Source: Azolla caroliniana (taxonomy: Eukaryota > Polypodiophyta). Taken from it: a stretch of DNA of 64,000 bases. Each line of letters begins with the position of its first letter. Within the stretch, counting starts at the first letter, position 1. The notes under the pieces were generated by a model, which was not told the DNA's origin, did no database searches, and saw nothing but the letters and a program-made list of their open reading frames with translations. Below, one piece after another: positions 11,160 to 38,313 of this stretch. A program made the position numbers and the translations under genes. The DNA lies in the NCBI GenBank assembly GCA_043228905.1, contig JBHGNT010000005.1:2604001-2668000 (forward strand). The letters run 5' to 3'.

Positions 11160-13067
11160 TTAGCCCTTCACCTCCTTTTCATAGAGAGCAATGGTGTAAA
11201 GCATGATGACAAGGGTCATGATGATGAGGGAGGCTGCTGAGAGAAGGGACACAAGGAACCACGGTCGGCTAAGATAAGTTCTCTTGAACTCTGCCTTTAG
11301 GGTATTAGTCTTACGTCGTGTGTGCCTCATGAGTTGTTTTGCAACTCTCTCATATGGACGGTTACACACTCTCATAGTGTTGACACACAATTGGTTCCAC
11401 ATCATGGCCACTTCTTCGTTACTCCCGATGTCCTGTGCAATCACTCCTTTCTCCACGAGCAACGCGACGTCCTCGGGCGTGTCTACGAGACTATTCATAA
11501 AACGAAGGTACGAAAGCACCCCAACCTCGTCCACGTCTCCTCCTTTTTGGCTCTCGTAGGCAATCAAATTCCTAAAGAAGCCCTCTGTCTCGTCCCCTAC
11601 TCTTATCTTGGGGACGTAAAGGATGGCACGCCGCTCGTCGTACTTCACGGAAACCATGCTTCTCCCGCCCTTGTGTCTACGCCGGGTCCGGCCATCCATG
11701 GGTTTGAACCGGATGCCCGCGTTATGTAGCTCCATGGCGCTCAAGAAATGGGTGGGCGACTCGACCAAATTGTTCTCATTGATCATGGTGGTCGTTCCGC
11801 CAGCACCACCTTCGAAGTATGGGAAGTCGTCGCCCATTTCTTCGTCGGCGTCGGGGGTAGGGGCGGGGACGGGGGCGGGGGCGGGGGTGGGTGGTGGGGC
11901 ATGGCGGCGCCACAGGCTAGAAAACCAGCCATTTCCACGGGGCGGCGGCACGGGAGAGGATGCCATGTGCAAGCCGCTGGCTCCTCCTCCTCCCCTAACC
12001 AAAGGGCGGGTGGGGGCCGGGCCGGCCCCCGACAAGGAAGAGTTGGAAGGGGAGAAGGGGACACCCATGCCACAGGAGGAGGAATTCGTCTCGTCTCCTT
12101 TCCCCAGGCTAGAGCTGGTGCTATAGTCTCCTCCTCCGCCCCTCCCAAAGGCTGATTTGGTGGAGTAGTAATTCGACCCTTTCTCCGCCTCCTCTTCCTC
12201 GCTCGTCACAATCCCATACAAGCAATCCAGCAAGTGCTTTCTGGACTTCACGCTCCTGGCGATGGATTTCACGCTCTGCTCCCCGAGCTCCCCCCAATCG
12301 AAAGGAACAGTCTCTCTCGCCACTTCCTCCACCATAGCTCCCAGCAGCTTCTCCGCCTTCTCATCGCTCCCGCACTCCGAGCTCATCCTGATGACTTTCA
12401 GGAGCAAGAACAAGGGGATCTGGTTCTCCAGGAGCATGAAGTCTTGCAGCACAGACTTCCTGAGAGGCCTAGGGAACCTTTTACAGTAGTATGTGTGGAA
12501 CCCACCCTCGTGGCCCATCCCTCCATTAGACCTCAACACCTCTACAACGAAGCAAGCATCTAGCGCCAGCATGTAGGCCAGCTTCTCGTCCACCTTGCAG
12601 GTCACCAGCTCTGTGTAATACTCTGCCCTCACCATCCCTGCCATGCCCAGGAATTCCTTCACGATGGTGGAGAAATCTTGGGTCCTCAGTGTTTTCTCCA
12701 CATACTTGGACGCCATGACCTTGTGCATCTCCATCTCCTTCGCAGCTAATGCTTTGTAACGCTCCGTGTCTTCATTCCTTGGGAACGAGCTATGATGAGG
12801 GCCCAAGTCATTGTGGTAAGGGCCTAACGCTACCACCTGTGGGACAAAAGCTTCGTGTTTTAGGCCTCTGAGAGGGCTTGGCGCCATGAAAATGGATGGC
12901 CTGTGAGAGGAATCTCTGCATTCGGCCTGTCTCAGTTCCTTCTTTATGTGGGCGACCCAAGTCTCTTCTGCTTGCCTCATGTTCTCTATGGCGGCTGGGT
13001 TGGAGATGGAGAAGGACAAATTTGACCTCAGGAACAGAGGGTTTATATGTGGGTCCACTGAATCCAT
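11160..13067 (-). CDS. DUF247 (UPF0481-type) plant membrane protein, intronless
   Basis: Single-exon gene of 635 aa in the plant-specific DUF247 family; its biochemical role is not established for most members. Visible: the family opening PSIFMAPSPLRGLKHEAFVP then QVVALGPYHN (about residues 58-86); the YKALAAKEMEMHKV and LALDACFVVEVL segments; LLENQIPLFLL; a second conserved half with FRNLIAYESQ, YLRFMNSLVDTPEDVALLVE and WNQLCVNT; and one C-terminal membrane segment at about residues 603-626 (WFLVSLLSAASLIIMTLVIM). Family members are usually about 400-550 aa. The excess is a low-complexity Ser/Gly/Pro insertion at about residues 300-410 between the two conserved halves. The start is the Met just before the first conserved region. 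No frameshift is seen. Long antisense frames over the insertion are by-products of its GC-rich composition. Confidence 0.93.
   Translation of the reverse strand: MDSVDPHINPLFLRSNLSFSISNPAAIENMRQAEETWVAHIKKELRQAECRDSSHRPSIFMAPSPLRGLKHEAFVPQVVALGPYHNDLGPHHSSFPRNEDTERYKALAAKEMEMHKVMASKYVEKTLRTQDFSTIVKEFLGMAGMVRAEYYTELVTCKVDEKLAYMLALDACFVVEVLRSNGGMGHEGGFHTYYCKRFPRPLRKSVLQDFMLLENQIPLFLLLKVIRMSSECGSDEKAEKLLGAMVEEVARETVPFDWGELGEQSVKSIARSVKSRKHLLDCLYGIVTSEEEEAEKGSNYYSTKSAFGRGGGGDYSTSSSLGKGDETNSSSCGMGVPFSPSNSSLSGAGPAPTRPLVRGGGGASGLHMASSPVPPPRGNGWFSSLWRRHAPPPTPAPAPVPAPTPDADEEMGDDFPYFEGGAGGTTTMINENNLVESPTHFLSAMELHNAGIRFKPMDGRTRRRHKGGRSMVSVKYDERRAILYVPKIRVGDETEGFFRNLIAYESQKGGDVDEVGVLSYLRFMNSLVDTPEDVALLVEKGVIAQDIGSNEEVAMMWNQLCVNTMRVCNRPYERVAKQLMRHTRRKTNTLKAEFKRTYLSRPWFLVSLLSAASLIIMTLVIMLYTIALYEKEVKG
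11825..12160 (-). repeat. GC-rich low-complexity insertion inside the DUF247 gene
   Basis: On the plus strand this block has runs such as GGGGGCGGGGGCGGGGG. On the coding strand it gives alternating Pro-Ala and Gly/Ser-rich peptides (for example PPPTPAPAPVPAPTP). It is in frame and interrupts the DUF247 homology. Confidence 0.8.
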
Positions 13068-13480
13068 TGCAGCTGCTTAGGAATAAGAAGAAGACGACGA
13101 CAATGAGGAGGAACGGATTAAAACAGGAAGAAGAAATGGATGGATTCAGAGAGAAATTGATTGGATTGAAAGAGGGACAATGATCATTTATCAGATGAAG
13201 GAATTCTTTGTCTGTAGCAGAGGAATTCAATTTGAAATGATTGGATAGAAAAGGATTTTTGAAGCAGAACGAGTGCAAACAATGAATGGCATGCAGTTCA
13301 GTTCAGTTTAGCTTAGCTTAGCTTTCATGGAACCTTGGAGAATATTTCCCTTCAATATTTTAATTTCACAATATAAATGAAGGATCACATGAAGGAGAAA
13401 GAACCCATCTGTCCCATGTGTTCCTTTTTTCCCTCTATTGTGACTACACAATCTCAACTAACAACTGCTTTCTCTCCTGC
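13068..13480. other. Upstream flank of the DUF247 gene
   Basis: About 400 bp between the DUF247 start codon and the next microsatellite. It includes short TTCAG and TTAGC tandem words near 13290-13325. It presumably holds the promoter and leader, but no convincing TATA box was assigned. Confidence 0.4.
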
Positions 13481-13487
13481 CCCTCTC

Positions 13488-13535
<48 letters not shown>
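13481..13535. repeat. (CT)n(TA)n compound microsatellite
   Basis: A CT run of about ten units passes directly into a TA run with one TG interruption. It lies about 420 bp upstream of the DUF247 start codon. Confidence 0.9.
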
Positions 13536-13639
13536 TTCTCTTGTTACTACCCAAATGATTGTTTTCACATCTGGAAGGCCCATGCCTATTTATATATCCG
13601 ACGTCCAAGTCTACTTTTTCGAACTCGTGCATAACATGA

Positions 13640-15540
13640 ACCTCGCCCACGAAGGTTAACTCTAGAGTTCATTGAGATGAAAATCTTCCGCAACATCAAA
13701 TCGAGCTCTGACACCACATTGTGCACATGGAAAATGGGTTCACTACTCTATGGTTAGGTATATGTTGGTTAGGTATAGTGCGAGCATGCATGTATGTGCA
13801 TGGTTTCAATTCATTGTTACCGATAACATATTAAAAGTAGAATTCCAGGTCATTCGTGTTATTCCTATATGCGCTTATCCTTTTTTGTTTCAAACACAAT
13901 TGCTTTGTGCTATATATTCCTAGATAAAAATATATAACTTAGTATCTAATTTCTTCTTCATTGGTTGCTACACAAGTAAAATTTGCACTTCAGGTTTTTA
14001 AGCAAACACATACTAAATTTGTGCCCAATGACATATAAACTAATACCCAACCGATCATAACCAGAGTTAGTATTTCATTTCATTTCGGAAGTGCTAGATT
14101 GACATGCACCCTCCAAGACAGTGACTTTGTTAGAAATTTATTTTGTTGTTGTATAATTGATTTTACTGCTTGCGTTTTATTTTTCAAGCCTTACCAGCAT
14201 ACCAATATTTATATGCATTTAAATTTAAGATTTCATAACTAGATGTTCTTAAAACACCAAAGGCTTAAATTTGTACACAATCATTCGTTAGTGATAACAT
14301 AAAAATGTCTCTTATACAATTCCACAGTACTTTAACACAATTTATTGATGTTACTTGTTCACATAAATTGTTAACATTATCCCTATTAGGTTTTACGCTT
14401 GAATTATAGTTTTTCTTAATATTTAATGCTTGGTGTTTCATAGGTAATGCATAATTGAGATGGGATCAACATCCATCGTGAGCTACTATGGGTGTTCGTA
14501 TGTAGTTGATGGCTAGGTGGGTTGTAGCTTTTAGTTGACTTACAAATCATTCGCAATTAACTTGTTTTCCTTGCCCATATTACAAAGGTAATGTGTAGGT
14601 TGGTTGGTTGTTTCACTTGATGACTTATGAATACTTGGTTGTTAACCTTGGAATAGTACGTTGGTTGATATATGTCCTTAGTCACAAGAGTAACATATAA
14701 GTTGTTGGCTTCAAACTCTTGAATGTTTGCATGTGGGACCATTATTCTTTGAATTTTGTTTCGACGTTTTCACTGGTGATGCTTACATTGTTGGGGTGCA
14801 TGAATCACGCCTAATGTTATTAGTAGGTAATGCCTCGTTAGGCATTTGGTATCATTTGACTTTTGAACCCATTGTTTTCGTTGCTTTTAGTAGATATGGG
14901 AATCATTGTTGGTGAAGGGTAACTATGTTGTGAACTATTCTAAGTACACACAGAGGTTGGGATGTACAAATACTCAAAGCAATATATATTGTCACGTATG
15001 ATAAATTAGTTTTTTCAGGTTCATTAGCAAATTTCCCCAAAAGATTTTGTTTAATGGAGATTAGTTTAGGAGCATCGTTCAAGAGTGAGGTTCCTAGTAT
15101 GTGTGTTTTTGCATCATTGTGGCTCATTAACTCCATTAACCCCTTTCTTATGGTCACAAGAGCAATGATTGAATATACAAGAATAAACTTGTATTGATGG
15201 AATATAGAAACAAGAAATAGAGACCATTTTCCTCTCTTTGAAATACTCGAGATTGTATGATGATTGGGATATGCACAATGTTTTTGTATGTGGCAATTAT
15301 TCTTAAAACTCTTTTTTGGGGGTGGATTGTTCCTCTTACCTATTCACAATGCAACAACGACACTAAAAAGTTGGTACCATTGTATTGTTTTCAACACACA
15401 TCTATCATTGATAAATAGAAGATATATTTTTGGTGTTCACAAGAAACCAATTGCAATCTATGACACAATCATAGCACATAACAAGGATCAAACTTCGGCC
15501 CTCTCAAATTTATTACTTCAATGCAACAATGTAAACCGAC
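13640..15540. other. Intergenic, no gene recognised
   Basis: AT-rich with short open frames on both strands and no recognisable family. A stretch at 14500-14720 has several TTGGTTG-type words. Confidence 0.4.
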
Positions 15541-15545
<5 letters not shown>

Positions 15546-15577
<32 letters not shown>

Positions 15578-15666
15578 TGTAGCTTAGTTTGTAAGGTTGC
15601 CCAACGGAGACTTGACAGTCGTGGGTTTAACCCTTACATTCTATAGTGGCATCTAGGAAATTAAGA
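15546..15666 (+). mobile_element. tRNA-derived SINE, copy 1, with a 5' (GA)n tract
   Basis: After a (GA)n run (15546-15573) comes a segment starting GGATGTAGC. It has an A-box-like TAGCTTAGTTTG at 15580-15591 and a degenerate B box GGTTTAACCCT about 40 bp later, ending in GGCATCTAG. A second copy is at 63057-63150 with the same order and a better B box. Internal Pol III promoter spacing, no flanking gene, and two dispersed copies point to a SINE rather than a tRNA gene. Confidence 0.65.
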
Positions 15667-15669
15667 CGA

Positions 15670-16790
15670 TATGTATGAATGTAGCTTGGAGGGTAATGTT
15701 CTCTTATATGAATGTAGATGAGATAGTAAGGTTGAGAGAGTATGTATGCCCTTGCATCTATACATACCTAAACACTAATGTGTATCAAGGATCTATCATT
15801 TACGGAGAATTCATCATTAGCTTTGTTGCGATGGATATTCATTCTATAATCATTATAGATTATGGTTCCTTTGAAACAATCTATTCTTTTTGTACTCAAA
15901 TTGAAAATCATTCACCTCTTGTACTAATTGTTGACCACCACATGTTTCTTAATGTTCAACATGACAAGTCATGGAACTATTGACTTTGTGATACATTTTT
16001 GTTCTACGGCTTTGAACAATAATATTTGTTTCTTAGACATTCTTGTATTTGTGTTGAACATCATGACTCTTGCACTACTGTAATAGTTGTACTTACCTTG
16101 ACCAAACCTCCAATATCTACCGTGGCAAAAAACAATTTGCACGTTCCTTTACATAATCACAAGGGACAACATATTTTAGTTTAACGTCTTAGCCTCGAGT
16201 GACATTGAAGTGCAATTTTGCCTTTTGAAATAGTGGACAATCAATCTTTCTACCACAATATTTGAATGTTAGCAAATGAATATCGATTAAAAGTGTCATC
16301 AAACGAATGATTAAAAGAATATGAATAGTTCGGTTCTATAAAGCTTTCTCTAAGCTCTCATAGATCTTCATTGATATTAGTGATCACAAACTTGGCTAAT
16401 CAACAATGATCATGTTTATTTTGATCTTTATAAGTTCTATAAATTCACCTCATAATTGAACGTTAAAAAAAACTCAATTGATGATACAAGCTGCACGGTA
16501 AGGTGTTATAGGGTTGAGGGAGTAGGCATACTTGTGATGATAATGATTTTTTGATGGAAAAAGTTTGTAAATATTATGGCAAGCAAACACAATTGAGAAA
16601 TGCCAACTTCTTCACATGCCTATTGGGAAACTAATTGACATTAGCACGTAAGCAAGGTTAATGAGTCATAACCATGTTAACCAATAAAAGTCGTGGGGGT
16701 TGAGTTGTGCATGACAACATCCATGCATGCAAGTGACAATATATTGGGTAATGTGGTGGGAAAGCAACATCACGTGGGCCTTATAGTGAT
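15670..16790. other. Intergenic, no gene recognised
   Basis: A 102-codon open frame at 15675-15983 (plus strand) overlaps the downstream side of the SINE and has no family signature. The rest is AT-rich with frequent stops. Confidence 0.35.
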
Positions 16791-16799
16791 GCCACATGG

Positions 16800-17800
16800 A
16801 TAAGGGCTTCGATTGGTTCTTGTGGAGGATGACCTTCTCAATTTAGTGGAGTGGAAGCTTATTAGGGTGGTTGCAAAAACATGAAAGGTATGTATTATTG
16901 ATCCCTATCCTAAAAAGGTAAATCCTTTGTGGGCTATTTGGGTTTGTGGTAATAAACCCTTATTGGAGTTAGAGTGGGATCCATCGGAATAGTGGTGGAA
17001 ATATGATAATGGTAAGATGGTTTCTTTCTTTCGTTACTCTGTAAAATTAGGTAGGGAATTCCATAGAATGAAGAACCTAGTTATGTTGGCTGCATCTAAG
17101 GTATGGTCAAGTAATAGTATTCCTATGCATGCAATATTGACGTTTTGGAAATGGTTGCGGGCTCTGCTGATTCCTCGCAAAATCATTACATTTAGATGGT
17201 TATGTGTCAATTATGCACTTCTAGTCTTGGAATGGATGCATAGGGATGATGAAAGCAAAACTTCCTCTTTTTGTGGGTTTCATATAGAATCAATGCATCA
17301 TGCATTATGGAACTGTATGGCTGCAAGTTCAGTTTGGAAACATATGTATGGACCTAATGTGTTTTACATGGCGAAATGTCTTTTGGATTGAAGTAAGCAT
17401 GGATAAGCATAATTATGAAAGAGAAAATATTATTTACACTTCAAACTAGGGGAAGGCAAGTTAAGGATGTACCATATTCAGGCTCGAATTGGATGAATGT
17501 AGATGTCACAATATGCGTTACGATATCATTAGTGATTTTGTGGAATATATGGATAACTAGATGCAAAAATGTGTTTAAGCAAATAAAGCAGAATCCTGTT
17601 CATTGTGTGAAGGAAAGTTGGTCGATGCTTATTTCAATTTTAAAAGGTCAATATGACTCCTTCACTGGTAATGAAGATACCATTTTTCTTAAACAAATGT
17701 TCTTCAAAGGCAAGTTGAAGGTTTTGTTCATCGTTGTGGAAAGAAATGACAAAATGGTTTGACAATATCTACCTCCTCAATGATTGTTTCCTCCATAGGT
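16800..17800 (+). pseudogene. LINE ORF2 C-terminal fragment (zf-RVT domain), copy A
   Basis: Broken remnant of a non-LTR retrotransposon polyprotein end. It reads LELEWDPSE, a stop, then WW; next FFRYSVKLGREF; then FWKWLRALLIPRKIITFRWL; then the zinc-binding stretch with HHALWNC...VWKHMYG; a stop near 17389; then VILWNIWITRC and the tail LKGQYDSFTG. The same order of motifs occurs in the copies near 41.8 and 44.9 kb. Upstream reverse-transcriptase and endonuclease regions are missing, as in 5'-truncated LINE insertions. Stops show it is dead. Confidence 0.75.
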
Positions 17801-20100
17801 GGAGTTTGTTTTACCTTATGACATATTGGGGAACGTAACCTTTTTTCTCTGTTATCTTCACCTTGACTAGATTGTATGCTTTGGATATGCTTATTGGATT
17901 GGTAATAGAAACTAAGGTGTAGTTATTGCTTTTTTTTTAAGGGCTTCAATTGGTTGGTGGTATTATAGATAGTTCCCTTCACTCGCAATTTTCTCTGCAC
18001 AAGAAGGCCCCTTGTAAAATATGTCTCGAAACAACTCTACGGGTGACGAAGAAACCTACTCCAGGAACGGGGATTTTAAGTAATTCAACATGAGAAAGAA
18101 TATGTTGAACATATTCTACATGGCTTCATTTGTTATTCTCCATGCGGAGTCGTCATTTAAATTTGGTGATGGGATAAAGAAGTTTTGCCAGCACACCAAT
18201 CAAAATGTCACAAGGTTTGGGTGCAAATAGTGATTTCTTTGAGTATCTTAGCCTTTGATGGATAAATCTAAATTCCATGCAACAATGCCACATACTCATC
18301 CATGAAAACTTGCCTCTCCCCTCCCAAATGATATTTATATATAATGAGTCGTCCCTGTTATCATCACTTCACATTCATGTTTTCTCCAAATGATCCTTTC
18401 AAATTATGTGGTAGTTGACATCATATGGAAAATATAAAAAAATGCCAAAATAAGCTTGTAACACATCGATCACAATTTGATTAAAGGTGAAAATGCATAG
18501 ATAAACTTGAGCCCCTCACAATTTGATTAAAGGTGAAAATGCATAGATAACCACGAGCCCCTGCATATATAAGCAAAACATTCCAAATGCACAATAAAGA
18601 CAAACCTATTCTAAATTCTAATATTTCACCCCCGTGCATATAGTTAAACAAACCAAATTATATTGTTCCATCATGCGTAGTATATGTAGTTCATGCCTCA
18701 CAATCACCTCCAACATTTCATTTTATAAGGGCAACACGGGTGTCTGATTTGTATATGCATGTTTTGGAGTAAAATAATTGTGTTTCCCACACGTAGTTAG
18801 GGATTTATTTGGTCTTCCATCCAATAGAATTAATTGGTCTTCGACCATTCCTTCATTAAACCAATTTATTAATAGACATTTTTGTGACATTACTCTAAAA
18901 GTGACGAGATGTTGTGATAATTGCTATAAGCTAGACATTGGCATGGATTAACTATTTTGTTGCATCAAAAAACAACAATGCAATGTAATTGCATGGCGAA
19001 TGATGTTTATGTTGAGGCATGACTATAAGAACATAGTGGATGTGAATATATACATCAAGATATTTCTTAGATGATGATCATGCGGATATGCACGTAAGCA
19101 TGTGTCTATTGAGGTGTCCTAACATTATGTCAATGTGTAACTCTAGTAAGTGATGAATGGTGATGGTGGTACATGGTAAGATGCATCTCTTATATTTGGG
19201 AAGGACATATATATTTGTTGTGTTGCGGATTGGATCCCATTTTCATTTTTCATAATTTCTTCCTATGGAACTCTTCAACATGAACCAACACAGGGGGAAG
19301 GTGTGATCCCTCCCATTAATATCTTCTTTGAAAACATTATAAACCATTCCATTTTCTCTTCCACTCATCTGTCGTGCGAGAAGGAGAGTGTATCTTGTTA
19401 TACTTGTCATTTTAGTTTGTGTGAATTATCCTTCAGTGAAGCGTGCGGTAGCAATTAAGAAGATAATGGAAAACGACTTACACCGCCTAGAAACTATGGT
19501 TGGGGTACCTTTTACATTGGGACAACGGGCCACACCCACATTGAAACCCTTTGACCTCCCGCTTCTTTTCGAGAGACTTGGATGGAAATAAAACCAGGCC
19601 TAGTACAAAGCCATTTTCCTTTATAGAATATGTTACTACTTACACTATAACACGTTTTGTACAATACTAGAACTCTTTTAGCTTAAGTTCAACTTTATTT
19701 TAATTTTATTTTCGATGATTGGGTAAACACCCCATTTTGTTGTAAACCAATTTCTCATAGGCCAACTTTGGTCTTAGAAGATGTTAATATATCTTTATTT
19801 TTTTTTCTCTCTCTCACAGTGTGAACGAAAAACATAGAATCTAGGTTATTGTTTTTTCTAATGTAGCTATGCATTTTCCTCAACTTTATCACGCCAATTC
19901 AGTAACTAACTAGTATGAGAAAATTTGTAGTCCATGGGTATTATCACTTAATAAGGACAGGCACATTACGTTTCATTTTGGACTTCACTATTAGAGTATA
20001 CAAGAGAGAATAGTGCATTGATTTGATTGGGGTTGGGGGACCTCAATTAGTATCATTATCCATACAGCGTGGACCAGATGATGAGGTGGACAAGTGCGGC
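17800..20100. other. Intergenic, no gene recognised, one small tandem repeat
   Basis: Mostly AT-rich sequence without recognisable genes. At 18471-18562 a 46-bp unit starting CACAATTTGATTAAAGGTGA is present twice in tandem. The last 300 bp lead into the carboxylase gene. Confidence 0.45.
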
Positions 20101-20129
20101 TGCTGACGCGGACGGATCTGCTGACGCGG
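20101..20129 (+). promoter_or_regulatory. Repeated TGCTGACGCGG motif upstream of the carboxylase gene
   Basis: TGCTGACGCGG occurs at 20101-20111 and 20119-20129 (18-bp spacing), followed by TGACGTGTC near 20148. They lie about 90-135 bp before the chosen start codon, in the promoter or leader. TGACG cores are typical bZIP-factor targets; a role here is inferred only. Confidence 0.35.
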
Positions 20130-20235
20130 CGGTTTGATCGAGATCGATGACGTGTCGGCCTCATCGAAACGCAATGGCACTGCAGGTTTTCTGATGATTT
20201 GCTTTCCTTCGTGCTCGTATTCACTTCAACACACG

Positions 20236-34373
<14,138 letters not shown>

Positions 34374-37300
34374 GGCAAGTTATCTTCTTTAATAGCTGCC
34401 TCTTCCCGTCTCAGTTCTAACCTATTAAAGTTGAATTTCAGCAGGTAAATATCTAATTATCTCCCATTTTAAGAAATTGTCAATTCTTGCATGAGACGTA
34501 GCAGAGTTTGTCCATTTTCCTTAAAATTTTGATTTATTCTGTAACATTTTGTATGCAGTATTTAATGTTCACAACTCCTGTAAATTCTAATTTTTTTGAA
34601 AAAAAGGTTTCCATTCATTTCATAGTTGTGCTTGAAGAATAGCACCTTTATCCCTCCAACAATAATAGTAAATTACCTTCTATTGCTATCTATTTGTGGC
34701 CTATTTGTTGCCTGTTCCTTCTCAAACATCTCACTGTTGTGGTGTAAAGTTAACTTGCGATTAGGAACTGCCTCTGCTGCACATCTGAACAAATCATCAG
34801 TAAACCTTGGTCTGTGATTGGAATTCTTGGCAGAATTCATGAGCCAGTGAAGTTTTCACTGCTCAGAAGCTTCATGTATCTGTGTACCTGTGTTTACTAT
34901 TCTGAATGAGAGTCTACTGTTAAAAGCTTTAACCCTTTCCTGTACCTTCTAATCATGGTCTAATGTTAAAATCTTATGTTTAGTATCCTTGGCGCTTGAA
35001 TGCATAGTTGGTATGGACCCCTACAGATGTGTGATCGAGTTGTATCAATAAAATAAGTCTTCGAGGTTATATTCTCTTAAAATATAATATCTGTGTTCAA
35101 TGTGACACATTGCTCAATGAAATACCTTGTCTTTTTTACAGGTAGACCGTAGTATATCAACTTGAAGACATCCTCCATGATCATTATGTATGATATGTAT
35201 AGTATTATTGTTGAAAAGTTTCTTCTCAAAAGTGCAAATGGGAGGAACCAATCATAATGGGTGTCACATTGTATATAATATGTTCTCTCGTTGATGATGG
35301 GTCATAATGTATAGACAAATCATATCATACTAAAAAACTTGCAACTTTTCTAGACTTACTGGTGCATTCCTAAAGGACTATCATAGCCACAGAAACGCCT
35401 TATTTGAAAATACATTGGGTGTACTTGTGTTATATATGTTAGGGACAACGAGGGAAATTGTCAACGGCATATATGTGGATAATCAGTGGTATAAAGAAAA
35501 TAACTGTTTTTTAACCATGGGAATTTTAGCCTCCCTATCTCCAACTGAACAAAATAAAAAAAGTGAATCTTCAATTCATAAAATGAATCTAGTTTAGATG
35601 TCAATTGCATGTGAATTTTTTATCATGTGTCTGAAGTGGTCCCATATCAGAGAGCAAGTAGGATGCCTAGATTAGGTGGAATATAATTAAAGAGACCTAG
35701 AGGGTGTGGGAATGAAGGCAAAGGGGGAAATTGGTTGAGTAATAATCTTGATACTAAACAAGTATTAATTCCCCTAACACTTGATGTATGTGTCTTCATT
35801 TCTAGTAATGAAGTTCTCTAGATTAATGCAAATTTGGTTTACACCTAAACATGGCATGACTTAATAGCAATGTGTTTGTAACCTATGGTTATGATGAATG
35901 GGTCATGTCAAACTATTGTGAAGCTTGAAACCTAATTCCTATTAAATATGAGCACAATCAATAATGTGCAACTGGTTTTCACCTAAATTTTACATGATGT
36001 AATAACAAAGTGTTTCATATGGTTATGATGAATTGATAATGCCGAACCACGGAGAACCTTGAAACCTAATTTCTTCATTAATTTTGATAGCTTAGACCAT
36101 TGCACTTGGTTGGCATCTCTCTTTGTGGAAGTCGATCAATAAGGACTCTCTTGTCATTCTTTTGAGAGAAAGAAAGCATTGTGTACTGTTTTATTATTTA
36201 TATGAATGGTGATATGCATAACCTTGACTATGTTGATCATTTTGGTATTGTAGCCAAAAAGAACCCACCAAGTTTCATATGGCATGGCTTAGTTTCAAAT
36301 TCCATTCAGTTTGAGTGAATCTAGACAATCAACAAGAATTCTCATAACCTTGTGTGTGGTGGTATTGATAGTATGGCAACCCATTATTTTAATGAGATGG
36401 GATGTATTGGGACCATTTGATAATGATATATTATAGAGCATTAGATTTTCCATCTTCTCCTTCAATGATGACAATATTGTAAGATTAATCTTCGTCTTAC
36501 ATGAGCAAAAATATGCATATGTTCAATATCACATTCATACCTTAGAAAGAATATTTTAGAAACACAAAGAAATAAAGTATATGAATGGTGCATTGGTCTC
36601 ATCCATGCAACCAAAACAAATTTTAAGTTCCCAACTATAACATAATTCAAGTTTGCAATCATGCATCTTTTATCATATTATTTGACTCCTAAATTTTAAA
36701 TTTATCGACCCTTTGCAATTTGTGTCAACTAATGAGGAGGGATGATAGCACCACCATATATCCTAGTGTTACTAGCAAAGTTAGGGGATTTAATGTCCTA
36801 AAAGACTATTGAATCTTGATCATGTGTAAAAATATGTCTGATAACTTCAAACTAATCATTAAGAAACGCATTGGACGCATCTTCAAGGTCGCATTGTCAA
36901 TGATTATTGTCATTTTGTCCATTCATATATGAATTGTATTCATTGACATTCATGTTTTGATTATCTCTTAACTTTGAATGTATGCAAAAGGATTATTTTT
37001 ATGTAATATTGACGTGTTATGTTATGGCAAGCTAATAAACCCATGATCACCATCCATTTTCTAGATCACAAATATAGAATTGCTTAGCTAAATGTCTCCT
37101 TTCACTTTCATTGAGAGGTGCATTTTTACAAACTAGATGCTACAAATAAGAGCATGCATATTCATGTTTGTGATGTATCAAACAACTCTATGAAATATGG
37201 AACCCACAAAATGATAAAAAACTCACCTCTCAAGTATTTGGAAAGGTCTTATGCAAGAGAAATACCTCAAAGTGCACTAGGAGTCTGAAGAGGAGAAATC

Positions 37301-37540
37301 GTGAAAGTATTACTGTTAAAATCTAATATATTTCTCCTATCTTTCCTTGAAGTGTGTAAACTCCTACTCAATATAGTACCTCTTAGTTATTTGACAACTT
37401 GTGTCACTTTCAACAACAAATGCAATGTTATAAGTAAGACCATATGTAGTTATGCTATTGCAGTATCGAACAAGTTATTGACATGGAAAAGTTAAAACCT
37501 CAAAGTGATAAAGGTCTACCCTTTGAGGTTGTTAGAATGT
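34374..37540. other. Carboxylase 3' flank and intergenic, no gene recognised
   Basis: It presumably includes the carboxylase 3' UTR just after 34373. At 35829-36080 a unit with TATGGTTATGATGAAT and GAAACCTAAT is present twice (about 140-bp period, diverged). Nothing else is recognisable. Confidence 0.45.
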
Positions 37541-37550
37541 TTAGGTAGGG

Positions 37551-38010
37551 ATGAAGGCCTTGATATGCATTGAGGATAATAGATGGAGCAATCATATATT
37601 GTGCACCTTAGAATCTAAAGATGTCCCCATCATTAGGAAGTAGTGAGTTGCGCCCCAACCCATCCTTCATAATGCCCTCGATCATATGATTGTAGGTTAT
37701 TTGCAAATGATAATTACTTTATGTCTTAATCAATAAACAAAATGAATTTAATTGATGTCTTGCAACTTCCCATATAACATGTGAACGGATGAAGACCTTG
37801 ATATGCACTGAGGATAATAGATGGAGGAATAATATATAGTGCACCTTAGAATCTAAAAATATTCACCCAGTGACCCAACCCATCTTTCATAATGCCCTTT
37901 GATCATATGATTGTAGGCTATATGCAACTGATCATTACTTTATGTCTTAATTAATAAACAAAATGAATTTGATGTCTTGCAACTTCCCATATAACATGTG
38001 AATGGGTTCT
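37551..38010. repeat. Two-copy tandem duplication, 238-bp period
   Basis: A unit beginning ATGAAGGCCTTGATATGCAT (37551) recurs at 37789 with scattered differences and a small deletion. Both copies end CCCATATAACATGTGAA. Non-coding. Confidence 0.8.
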
Positions 38011-38313
38011 CCATGTCAAGTGGGGCATATGGTAGCTTTGCCTAGGTGGTGAGGATCCCAAATTAGGCTAACAATGATTAAATACTTTATTACAAATTAA
38101 TCAATAGGGAGAGAATTGAGACTATATAATCAATAGATTGTATGAAGGTTCTTTATAAAGTCTACAAAGGTTATGTTGCTCACCTTCTCATGTTACTCCT
38201 ACATGATTGTTTAGACATCAAGTATTCATCCTCTAACAATTAAATGGGGATTCTAACTAAGGGTGTAAAAGAGGTCGCATATCCTAACCATCACCACCTT
38301 AAACCATGATCTT

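Noticed and set aside
11623-12155. Long plus-strand frames antisense to the DUF247 gene
   Set aside because: They fall exactly on the GC-rich low-complexity block, where stops are rare in every frame; the minus strand has clear family homology.
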